Assembly: GCF_032854445.1 (NCBI RefSeq)
Contig: NC_088306.1
Span: 11,899,386 to 11,963,385, forward strand
Length of the DNA stretch: 64,000 bases
Source: Liolophura sinensis
Taxonomy: Eukaryota > Mollusca > Polyplacophora > Chitonida > Chitonidae
Direction of reading: 5' to 3'
Below are positions 12,001-24,000 of this stretch, piece by piece. The translations under genes and the position numbers were made by a program. The notes beneath the pieces were generated by a model. It saw nothing but the letters and a program-made list of their open reading frames with translations. It made no database searches and was not told the DNA's origin. How positions within the stretch are numbered: position 1 is the stretch's first letter; the number at the start of each line of letters is the position of its first letter.

Positions 12001-15000
12001 GATGTAAACACTTTAGAAGTTTGGAATGCAAGCTTACATCTTGCATTCACAGTATTTAAATATTCACAGAATTTAAATATGTCTTTGTATTGACATTCAG
12101 TGAAATAATTGTGTTTCTAAGAAGAGAACATTTTTGATATTTGTATGATATATATATTTATAAATTTCCTTTTGTCACAGAAACTGACACTGGGGGATCG
12201 CCATGGTACTCCAGCATCTGGAGCAGACAGAATACACAAGCCACAGATAGAACTGTTAAATATGATAACCCAAGCCTAAATGAGTCAGAAGGTAAAGGTG
12301 AGTTTTTATCATTACTTGGAATTAAATTAATTACTATTAAAAGATTAAACATTAAAGACTGTTGTATATCCTGTTAATTTCAGCCACTATTTTCTTGGCA
12401 AAAGCCAGTGTTGTGTTATGTTCAAAGTGTCATATGATTTTCTGGTATCTTCTGACTTTTCGCCTGATATTTAGTTTTACTTAATTTCTTACATTAATTT
12501 AAATCAATGTATATATTTTAGACATTCATAAAGTAACCTGTTGTAAAAACCTTAAAAGATTTGCTACATTCACAATCAGTTCAATGTTGGCATCTGCAAG
12601 ACAGAAATTCAAATATGACCTAGTTACATGACCATTTCTTTGGTTTCAGGAACCAGCAGTTTGGGAGAAACTCTGTCTAACACGGGCACGTTGAGTAGGC
12701 AAGACAGAAATTCAAATATGACCTATTTATGTGACCATTTCTTTGGTTTCAGGAACCAGTAATTTGGGAGAAACTCTGTCTAACACGGGCACCTTGAGTA
12801 GGCAGCATTTGCTTCTGACGGATAAAACAGTTGATGATCACAGGCTACTAGATTCCAAGCTGGGAGAAGCTAAAAGTGAGTTTTAATTGTGGTGAGGTTT
12901 AAGGATGGTGAATATAATTTGCATTTTGTGCAGTGCTACAGTCACCATTTTTTATAAAATACCAGTGGAAAATGAGGAAGGAAAACTTCAAAGGGTTAGT
13001 CCAATATGTTAAAAGGCATTTCCAGCTTGCAGATAATCCCGGGTTAAAAAAAACCCATTTCATTCTTGCTTTGCATTTCTGATGATATAATATATGAACA
13101 AACTGAGCTGAAATTTTAAATACAGATTTTTTTTGCTTATTTATTTGATATAACATATTGAAGTTGCCATTTACGATGTACTTTGTAGCAGACACTGTCA
13201 GTGTGGGATCCACTGAGTGTAGCACAGGTGTGTTGTGCAGACAGAGCTTACAGGTGATGGGGGGAACAGTTAATGTTAGTCAACCAGACCCAAAGCTGAC
13301 AGACAACAAAGGTTAGTTTTTGTTATGAATTAACATCATGGTGTGAAGTTCGTTGAACATTTGTGTATACTGAAGTGTTTTGGGATGCAAAAGATTTGAA
13401 GATCGATGTTTTTTGGTTTCAGAAACTGACAGCCTGGGATATCGATGGTACCCACGGGTCTGGAGCAGACAGAATTTACACACTGCACAAACCACAGGTA
13501 GAACAGTTAAGACTGGTCAAGCAGGCCCAAGTCAGGGAGAAGTTAAAGGTGGGTTATGATACTGTTACATTGTCTATCTATAGATTTATGTATTTAATTA
13601 TTTGATTGGTGTTTTACGCCGTACTCAAGAATATTTCACTTATACGATGGCGGCCAGCATTATGGTGGGTGGAAACCGAGCAGAGCCCGGGGGAAACCCA
13701 CGATCATCAGAGTTCATGCTGACAGAGTTTTCCACGTATGGCTGGAGAGAAGCCAGCATGAGCTGGACTTGAACTTACAGCGACCGCATTGGTTAGAGGC
13801 TCCTGGGTCATTACCCTGCGCTAGCATGCTAACCAACTGAGCCACGGAGGCCTCCTGTATCTATAGAGGGATAAAGCTTGAGAATAGCTGAATTCAAAAC
13901 CAGATGCTGTACTCTTTAGCTCTTCATTCCTAATATTTGATTTGATTTGATTTGATTTATAGAGGTATTGTGAGTGCAGGTAAAAGTGGCATTGGTGTTG
14001 GTGTCCAGGTAAACTTAAATATTTATTTATTTACTTGATTTACTTGTTTTATGCAGTACTCAAGAATATTTCACTTATACGAGGGTGGCCAGCATTATGG
14101 TGGGAAGAAACAAGGCACAGCCCGGGGGAAACCCAGGACCATCTGCAGGTTGATGGTAGACATTCCCACGTACAGCTGCTTTTTTGTTAACATCAACTTA
14201 GGCTGCCATTTAAACAGAAACACTTAATTATCACCGAGCTGTTAAATTTCTCCTAACCCTTGTGTATAAAGATTGGTCCTCTAAGTTTCCATTTACTTTC
14301 TTTAATACAGACACTCTCAGTGTGGGATCTGCTGAGGGTAAGACAGGTGTTTTGGGCAGACAGAGCTTACAGGTGATGGAGGGAAATGTTAATGTTGGGC
14401 TGCCGGACCCAAAGCTGAGAGAAAGCAAAGGTTAGCTTGGGTTGTGAACGCCATGGTGTGAAGTGGCAGGATTGAGTTGAAGGACATCAGCATTTGCAAA
14501 GCACTTCTAATGTTTCACATGAACAAAACCAGCGGTTGCATTTATTTAAACAAGCATTTATTTTGGTCTTTTTAACTACAAGTAAAAAAAAATAGAAAGT
14601 GAGATTTAAGGTTACTAAAGTTTGTTTTATTTCAGAAACTAGCAACAAGGGGTCTACTCAGATTATACAAGGATTGGAGAAAACAAATCAGGCTGATCAA
14701 ACAGAGCAGAAAGAGGGAAAAATTAAAGGTGAGCCTTCAGTTGAGTGAGTTAATAATTCTTGCAGAATGTGTAAGTTAAACATTGCTTCATTGTTTTCAC
14801 TCGGTATAACTCAGTTTATCAGAGATAAACATGTGCTACTGGAGGTGACATTGAGACATGTCACCTCCACAGTGAGACATGTCACCTCCATAGTGAGACA
14901 AGTCACCTCCACAGTGAGACAAGTCACCTCCACAGTGAGACATGTCACCTCCACATTGATACATGTCACCTCCACAGTGAGACATGTCATCTCCACATTA

Positions 15001-18000
15001 AGACATATCATCTCCACAGTCACCTCCACAGTGAGACAAGTCACCTCCACATTAAGACATATCATCTCCACAGTGAGACATGTCACCTTCACATTGTGAC
15101 ATGTCACCTCCACAGTGAGACAAGTCACCTCCACATTAAGACATATCATCTCCACAGTGAGACATGTCACCTCCACATTGAGACATGTCACCTCCACATT
15201 GAGACATGTCACCAATCAGTCTGCCATAACTAGGGTGCTAAATGCAGGACACATAGGATGGGTTTTTTCTGAGGTAAACAAGGCTTGAAAGACAATATAT
15301 CATGTTTTATTTGGTTTCAGAAACTGTCAGTGTAGGTTCTTCCTGGTACTCCAGCATGTGGAGCAGACAGAATGTACAAGGCACAGATAGAACAGTTAAG
15401 GCGGAACAATCAGGCCCAAGTCAGGCAGATGTTAAAGGTGGGTTTCCATCTTCTGGGGATGCAGTACACAGGGTTTGTACAGGGAATGTGTAGTCTCTCC
15501 TAGCTGCTGTCACTGTATGTAGGGACTGGTTACAACGTGTACAATACATCTGTTGATGACAACTTTTCCTCCACCAATATGGCTTATATATCTGCACATC
15601 AGTCTGGAAAAGGGTAGTTTGAAAGGTCACTTCAGTTTCCGCCACCTAAAGTCTGCTGATAAATGATGATCAGTTAGCAGGGTTATTTAAAGTTTAGAAA
15701 ATAAAATTCATTGGTGTAGAAAAGAACCCTTCTGATATGAATGGTAGTTTTTTACATTACTTCCCATGTATTTACATTACTTCCCATGTATTTACATTCA
15801 GTTATATTTACTTTGCACATGTAAAAGTTTGTTGCTTAATTTGTCTAAGGATCTGGGGAAACAGGAGCCACTCAAAGTAACTCTGACGTCTTCATTGGTC
15901 AGAACATGTTGGAGAGAGCAATTAAGGCTGATCAACCTGACCCAGGTCAGGGAGAAGCTAAAGGTAAGTCTTGATGACTGATGTCATAGAAGGGTGAATT
16001 AGACTGTTCTTAGCTCATGAAGTGTTACATCCAATATTGTGCAGGCATCAGAAAAACCCAGTTACAGATTGGGGGACCGGGTAATGGCAGAGTGGTTAAG
16101 GTGCTAGCATTTTAATCACTAGATCTGACAAAATGTTGTAGTCAGCCCCATTCTTAGTGATTCCCCTGATTTCACTGTTCTTGGGGGCGATACTGGCAAC
16201 ATGAAAGTGATGATGTCCTCTTGTGTGGTCTTACATGAAGTTTTCTTAATATTGCTTTACCCTCTGCCATTAGCACATGTAATAAGCCTGATAGTGGTTC
16301 TGAGTGGTACACCAGTACACATGGGCAGAACAGGACATACATGTATGTGGGATAAACGAAAACACAGTTATAGCGTCAGGTGTCACTATATACTTGTAAA
16401 CTTGCAAAATATGTGTGAATTTGTTGGTTTATGTGTGACTGCAAATTAAAGGCTGCTGTAGCAGTGCTTTACTGTAACAACATGGGTTTTGTCCTACAGC
16501 AAAGAAATCTCAATCATGCACACTGTAAACAGCTGTCTGTCTTCCTGGGTGATGTGTAGAGGTTTACTGCGGCCACTCCCTTTTTGCTCCACCTGCATGT
16601 ATAAAAGTGGTCGCAGTCGTGCATTATGAAGTGTGAATTCCTTGAGCATGGTGTTATACAGCTATGAAGTGAATCAACAAATAAACTGTGCAAAGTGGAG
16701 GTTAACTTCTACCTACTCTTGTCTCATTAACGTAGTATGGTGGCAATTTATCCATGCATTAAAATGTAGGTCTTTTCAAATCAGTAACAGGCTGTCATTT
16801 ATTTTGTTTCAGAGAGAGGAGACAGAGATAATTTACTACCAGTTGAGAGAACAGTTGAATCTGGTCAACTTGTCCCAAACAACACAGAAAGTAAAGGTTT
16901 GTTTTGATTAGCAATGTTATGAAATGTGTACGGATAGAGATCATATCTTTCCAGTTAAATAATATTTTCAGTTTTTCAAACAAGAGCACAGGGAAAGAAA
17001 GGGTTGATTTCAAGGGATCATTCCAATCAGGTCTTCTTTACTGTTGTGTATGAATTGTTTTTTCTTCTTTATCATATCAATATGGTATGCACTGAGAAAC
17101 TGCAAAGTGGGTATTTCAGTATTTCATTAAAGCCTTTTTTAGTCATTTCAAGGAGGTGTTAATATTAATACACTTGTAATGAGTATATGTTTTCAAACAA
17201 TTCAGAAGTAAGTAAAGATACATACAACAATTTATGCCTTAATTTGCATGATGTTAGCTGATTGGTGGATGAATAGTCAGCGTGACTTTTGTAATATCTG
17301 GTCAAGTTACAGTATAGTGATGCGGAGTGTTAGTGCTAAAAATAAATTTAGCGATGCTTATAGGTTAAACATTCTTTCATAGTAAAATTCTAATGTCATT
17401 TTTACTTTCATGGATATGCGAAGTTAGGAACCTTGTGATCGATCAGAGCTGATGGGGATAAGTGAGAACGTGAAATGTTCATGTAGATATTGGTGAGAAA
17501 GACTTGAAATATAGTGAATATATTAAGGATGACATAATATTGTTTCAGAAGCTGGAAGTATGGGATACCCCTGGTACTCCAGCATCTGGAGCAGACAAAA
17601 TGTACCCACTGTACAACCCACAGATAGAACAATAAAGACTGATCAGCCAAATGTACCAAGTCATGGAAAATTTAACGGTGAGTATTCATCTAGGCAGGGG
17701 TGCAGTGTTGGCCTCAGGCAGGGGTGCAGTATTGGCCTCGGGCAGGGGTACAGTGTTGGCCTCAGACAGGGGTGCAGTGTTGGCCTCGGGCAAGGGTGCA
17801 GTATTCGCCTCAGGCAGGGGTACAGTGTTGGCCTCAGGCAGGGGTACAGTGTTGGCCTCGGGTAGGGGTGCAGTGTTGGCCTCGGGCAGGGGTGCAGTGT
17901 TGGCCTCGGACAGGGGTGCAGTATTGGCCTCAGACAGGGGTGCAGTGTTGGCCTCGGGCAGGGGTGCAGTGTTGGCCTCGGGCAGGGGTACAGTGTTGGC

Positions 18001-21000
18001 CTCAGGCAGGGGTGCAGTGTTGGCCTCAGGCAGGGGTGCAGTATTGGCCTCGGGCAGGGGTACAGTGTTGGCCTCAGACAGGGGTGCAGTGTTGGCCTCG
18101 GGCAGGGGTGCAGTATTCGCCTCAGGCAGGGGTACAGTGTTGGCCTCAGGCAGGGGTACAGTGTTGGCCTCGGGTAGGGGTGCAGTGTTGGCCTCGGGCA
18201 GGGGTGCAGTGTTGGCCTCGGACAGGGGTGCAGTATTGGCCTCAGACAGGGGTGCAGTGTTGGCCTCGGGCAGGGGTGCAGTGTTGGCCTCGGGCAGGGG
18301 TACAGTGTTGGCCTCAGGCAGGGGTGCAGTATTGGCCTCAGGCAGGGGTGCAGTATTGGCCTCGGGCAGGGGTACAGTGTTGGCCTCAGACAGGGGTGCA
18401 GTGTTGGCCTCGGGCAGGGGTGCAGTATTCGCCTCAGGCAGGGGTACAGTGTTGGCCTCAGGCAGGGGTACAGTGTTGGCCTCGGGTAGGGGTGCAGTGT
18501 TGGCCTCGGGCAGGGGTGCAGTGTTGGCCTCAGACAGGGGTGCAGTATTGGCCTCAGACAGGGGTGCAGTGTTGGCCTCAGACAGGGATGCAGTGTTGGC
18601 CTCAGGCAGAGGTGCAGTATTGGCTTCAGGCAGAGGTGCATTCTTGGCCCGTGACCGGGAACTTGTACAACTCTGTTATAGAAGCACCTTTGATACATTG
18701 ATGCCCTCTTCATCTTATAGCTTAATACCTGGCAAGGTCATGGTACATGTAAGTCCCTAAGGGAAACTTTTATATACTTAATCTGACACTTGGCATGAAA
18801 TTCTAGTTGATGTATGTTTTTGTTCCATGTATGATGCTCAGATAACACACCATGTACGAGCAGAATTGCTCAATATAGCTGAGCTTGTGGTTGGGATAAG
18901 GCCAGTGTAACGATCATGAGGCCACTAAGGGGGCATGATTTACAGTTAACATAGAGTGTATATGAAAATTGCTGTGTAATTTGTGTCAGAATCTGGAGGC
19001 ACAGGCGCCACTCAGGGTAACTTTGTCTTCGTGAGCGGTCAGAACATACCAACAGTGGAGAAAACACCAAAGGTTGGTCAACCAGGCCCAGGCCAGGAAG
19101 AAGTTAAAGGTGAGTTTTGATCGTAGGTGTTCTTGAATATGGATTTAAGGCAGTTGTGTTGTAGCTCCTGCATTTATGTCCACTTTCACAACATAGCGTT
19201 GTAGTCATGGGGTCACAATTGTTGCGGTATATGTCGTATTTGACAGTATACAGTGATGGGCAGTGTCACTATACAGTCATGTACAATGTCTCCTACAAGG
19301 GATACATGTTTCGGAATGAATTGAAAGGACTTTAAAGGAATCGAGAGTTTTATTTATTTATTTAAATGCTGGCGGCCAGCATTATGGTGGAAGGAAACCC
19401 GGCAGAGCCCGGGGGAAACCATGACCATTCGCAGGTTGTGGTCAGACCTTCTCATGTACGGCCAGAGAGGAAGCCAGCATGAGCTGGCCTGGAACTCATA
19501 GCGACCTCATTGGTGAGAGGTTCATGGGTCATTACGCTGCGCTAGCGCTCTAACCAACTGAGCCACGGAAGCCCCTCGAGAGTTTTAAAAAAGATAGTCA
19601 TGTTATTAAGATGTAATTGTTCACAGTGTGAAATATATTTTGTTCATAGGGGGAGAATTGATACACATCATGTACGTGAGTACCATTTTTATTTAATGTG
19701 GCTTTTACATTGTTTCAGAACCTGACAGTATGGGATCCCCCTGGTACTCCAGCATCTGGAGCAGACAGAATGTACCCACTGTTACCAAGGTTGATCAAGC
19801 AGTCACAAGTCAGGGAGAAGTTAAAGGTGAGTTTTGATCATGGTGTAAATGGAAGATGTTTTCACACATAAGGTATGAAGTGTCACCATTTATTATCAGG
19901 CTAAATCTTGTGGCCTTTTCAATTCTTTTCAAAATTCAAGGGTCTTGTGCAGTAAATCAAATGGCATTTTCTGTTCTACATGTGTATGTATTTTGCAGTT
20001 CTAATATTTATTTACATGTACCTTGGATGGTGACATTTAATGCGGAATGGTCTTGTGGAAGCATTTAAAATTTGTGAATTTTGGGAGATCTTTATGGTGT
20101 AAAAATGTGTTTGACATAGATGTAAGTTACAGATCATCATTGCAATGACATGCACAGAAACATTCAACTAGCCAGAGAGGAATAAAAATTTCCTAAACAT
20201 GTTAGTTTGTATTTTGTTCCAGCAAGAGGCTCTATTGGATCACCTCACTGTAATGCAGATACTGATGTGGCAGGACAGAACTTACAGGTGAAGGCAAGAG
20301 CAGATAAATCTGGACAGCTCAGCTCCTGTGAGGCAGAGGCTAAAGGTGAGTTTTTATTAGTAGACCTGCCAAGTAAGGCGAGTACATGTGTATCTGACCT
20401 GTTCCTGTGTATTAGTAGATCTGCCAAGTAAGGCGAGTACATGTGTATCTGACCTGTTCCTGTGTATTAGTAGACCTGCCAAGTAAGGCGAGTACATGTG
20501 TATCTGACCTGTTCCTGTGTATTAGTAGACCTGCCAAGTAAGGCGAGTACATGTGTATCTGACCTGTTCCTGTGTATTAGTAGACCTGCCAAGTAAGGCG
20601 AGTACATGTGTATCTGACCTGTTCCTGTGTATTAGTAGACCTGCTAGGTAAGGCGAGTACATGTGCATCTGACCTGTTCCTGTGTATTAGTAGACCTGCC
20701 AAGTAAGGCGAGTACATGTGTATCTGACCTGTTCCTGTGTATTAGTAGATCTGCCAAGTAAGGCGAGTACATGTGTATCTGACCTGTTCCTGTGTATTAG
20801 TAGACCTGCCAAGTAAGGCGAGTACATGTGTATCTGACCTGTTCCTGTGTATTAGTAGACCTGCCAAGTAAGGCGAGTACATGTGTATCTGACCTGTTCC
20901 TGTGTATTAGTAGACCTGCCAAGTAAGGCGAGTACATGTGTATCTGACCTGTTCCTGTGTATTAGTAGATCTGCCAAGTAAGGCGAGTACATGTGTATCT

Positions 21001-24000
21001 GACCTGTTCCTGTGTATTAGTAGACCTGCCAAGTAAGGCGAGTACATGTGTATCTGACCTGTTCCTGTGTATTAGTAGACCTGCCAAGTAAGGCGAGTAC
21101 ATGTGTATCTGACCTGTTCCTGTGTATTAGTAGACCTGCTAGGTAAGGCGAGTACATGTGTATCTGACCTGTTCCTGTGTATTAGTAGACCTGCCAAGTA
21201 AGGCGAGTACATGTGTATCTGACCTGTTCCTGTGTATAGTTACATCCCAGTTTTGCATGGTTCAGCAAAATGAAGTAAAGAGTCATATGTTCATATTCAA
21301 AGTGCTGGTGCAATTAGCCCAGTGTTATTGTGTTCCTTGTTTTATTCGTAGCATTTTTTTCTACAGTAGTACTAACATTCATTCATAGGGAAATAGATGA
21401 AAGTTAAATGTGCATTAAAACTGTTGTTTTCTTTTGTGTTTCGCTTTTATTAGTTTTTATGCAGTCGCTGTGAGTTCAAGCCCAGCTCATGCTCGCTTCC
21501 TCTCCGGCCATAAGTGGGAAGGTCTGCCAGCAACCCGCAGATGGTCGTGGGTTTCCCCCGGACTCTGCCTGGTTTCCTCCCACCATAATGCTGGCCGTCG
21601 TTGTATCAGTGAAATATTCTTGAGTACGGCATAAACACCATTCAAATAAATAAATAAATCCCTTTGTAACGCCACCTTCACTTATCACCAGCCTAAGGAC
21701 CTGGAACAAAAATCCCTAATGTTATTTTCTGTACTATAGTGCCACCCTCAATTAACGGCATCCGCCAGGCTCTTTTTCTGGACAAAATGTATTGAAACAA
21801 GTAGTTCTATCCTTGCTGTTCCATCCTCGCTGTTTTGCCCTTGCTGTTCCGCCCTCTCAGTTTTGTCCTCGCTGTGCCGCCAGCTATGACCACCTGCAGT
21901 GATCATATAAATGCTGGCTAGTATAAACTGTGAAATACCACACGTGTAACAAGGAAACTTTTTCCCAACATTTTTAAGCTCTAGAAAGCCTGTTCTGTGG
22001 CTCTTCATCAAGTTTGTGAACTGTGAACAACAGATTGCCAAAGCTGTAGGAATTTTAAGTTCAGTCAATCAAGTCCGCCATAAGCGATCACCTGTGAAAC
22101 AACAACGACAAAATGCATGAACGTCCAAGTTTTGAACTATGTGTTTGTGTACATACTGAGATGTGGCAAAGCAAAATGAAGACATGTACAGCTCTAAGTG
22201 ATATCAATGACAATGGCCAGACAAGCCAAATAATTTGTTAAAGGAAACCAGCCACAAAATGGACCCACAGGAGGCTGTGTTATTTCCTTTTTTGCCCACT
22301 GTGACTTTGTGGCTTTAACACCTCGGGAGCTAGTGCCACTGAGTGTCCAGTGGCTTCTAGCTGGGCAGAAAAAGAGCAAAATATTCCAAATTACTCTGTA
22401 CAACTTTATATGGGTACCGGGTACAAGGTTTTTACCCCCTGAAATTTATCTCATAAGTTAAGGGGTTCGTCATTTACATGTAGGCACAACTTACACGTGC
22501 CAGTACCATAAGTCACAGATCACAGCACTTGATTTATACAGCCATTGTTCTGTTTTATTTATTTATTTTTTCATGCAACATACTGTTTTCAAGCTTATTG
22601 CACAGATGTATACTGGCATCAAAGTATTCCTGCGTATGATGAAAGAACTCTTTAAAATTGGAGATAATAAAAGCTTATGACTGCTAGTTAAATGACTGTT
22701 GTAAGGTGAAAGCTCGTGTGAAATGAATCATTTGATTTAGGTGAATTTATTTCCGAGGTAAAATAAAATATATTCAGCTATAACTGTAGTTCCTTTGGTG
22801 TCTGACTTTCAGCAGCTTTACATTATCAGATTTTGAGGTTAAAAATGGTCTCCATCTCATGAACTTGTAACGAGTGCTCAGTTTATGTTTTTGCGTCCCA
22901 TTACTTGGGACTGAATACCATGGCCGTGGCTGTAATCTGTGTCCAAATTGTCATATCTTCTATCTCTTATGTAAATGCAAAACCACAAAGAGGGGTTTAA
23001 AATATTTAAAACATTGCATGATTACATTATGGATACACACTTAATGATTTATGGTACATATTATAAGGACCCTCATTGTACCGCCAAACTCGCTATACCG
23101 CCAACGTGGCATTGGTCCCAAACCCAGCATTACAACAACGTACCACTGTACATGCAGTGAAATTTTGCTTATTTGTTTGTTTGTTTTTTTCTTGCAAGCA
23201 TATTAAACATGAAACACTGTAGACATTTGTACATGAAGGAGACCATTTTCTGTTTACATCTAGACGATGATATTCATTCTAAATCGGTCGTATTGAGTGG
23301 ACAGGACGTACAGCCAGGAGAAAAAACAGTGCTGATTGGTCGACCAGACCCCAAGCAGGGTGGAGCTAAAGGTACAGGTAAAATGGCTGTGTTATTACTC
23401 ATAATTAACAAAGATGGATGAAGGCCTGGTATTAATTCCCTCTGATTACGATTTTCAAGGTAACAACTGAAGCTAATGAACAGTTGCTTCTGGAGAGCTA
23501 TTGTGATATAAAGGTCAAGTCCTTCTTCTCATTCTTGATTTCATCGTTCGCTCAAATGGTTGAAGCTATAGTGCTGACTTGCTCAGAGTTCAGAGTCTTG
23601 ACCAAGAAATCACGTGTTCAGATTCAGGTATAAAACCATATAGTTTGTATATCCTCATGGAAGTTTAACTGGATTCATTTTTTCTTTCAAAATGGTGAAC
23701 TACTCTTGGCGCTACAGTTAAGCGTGTATTGTGGGAGATTAATTTGTGGACCGGGTAAGCCATGCCTGCTCAACAACTATCTGACCAAAGTATTTGACAT
23801 GAAAATATCATTCCCAGCTGTACAGTCTTTTTCAGTGGTGATCAGTAATTGAAATATTGTTAATTTTCTACTTATTGAGAAGTGTGCACGAGGGTGAAAT
23901 TTGAACCGTAAAATTTTACGTTTCAGATTTCACCCTCATGGTTTAAATCCTAACACAACCCTATCAGAGTGGGCATAATGATTTTGTCCCTACAGTATGT

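Noticed and set aside
17651-18760. Open frames of 330-370 codons across the 24-bp array, as genes
   Set aside because: Open in several frames and on both strands at once, a signature of a triplet-period minisatellite. Only the short read-through from R22 is worth noting.
21476-21709. Open frames within SINE copies (also 37,861-38,091 and 53,700-53,897)
   Set aside because: The same frames recur in every SINE family 1 copy and reflect the SINE sequence, not genes.
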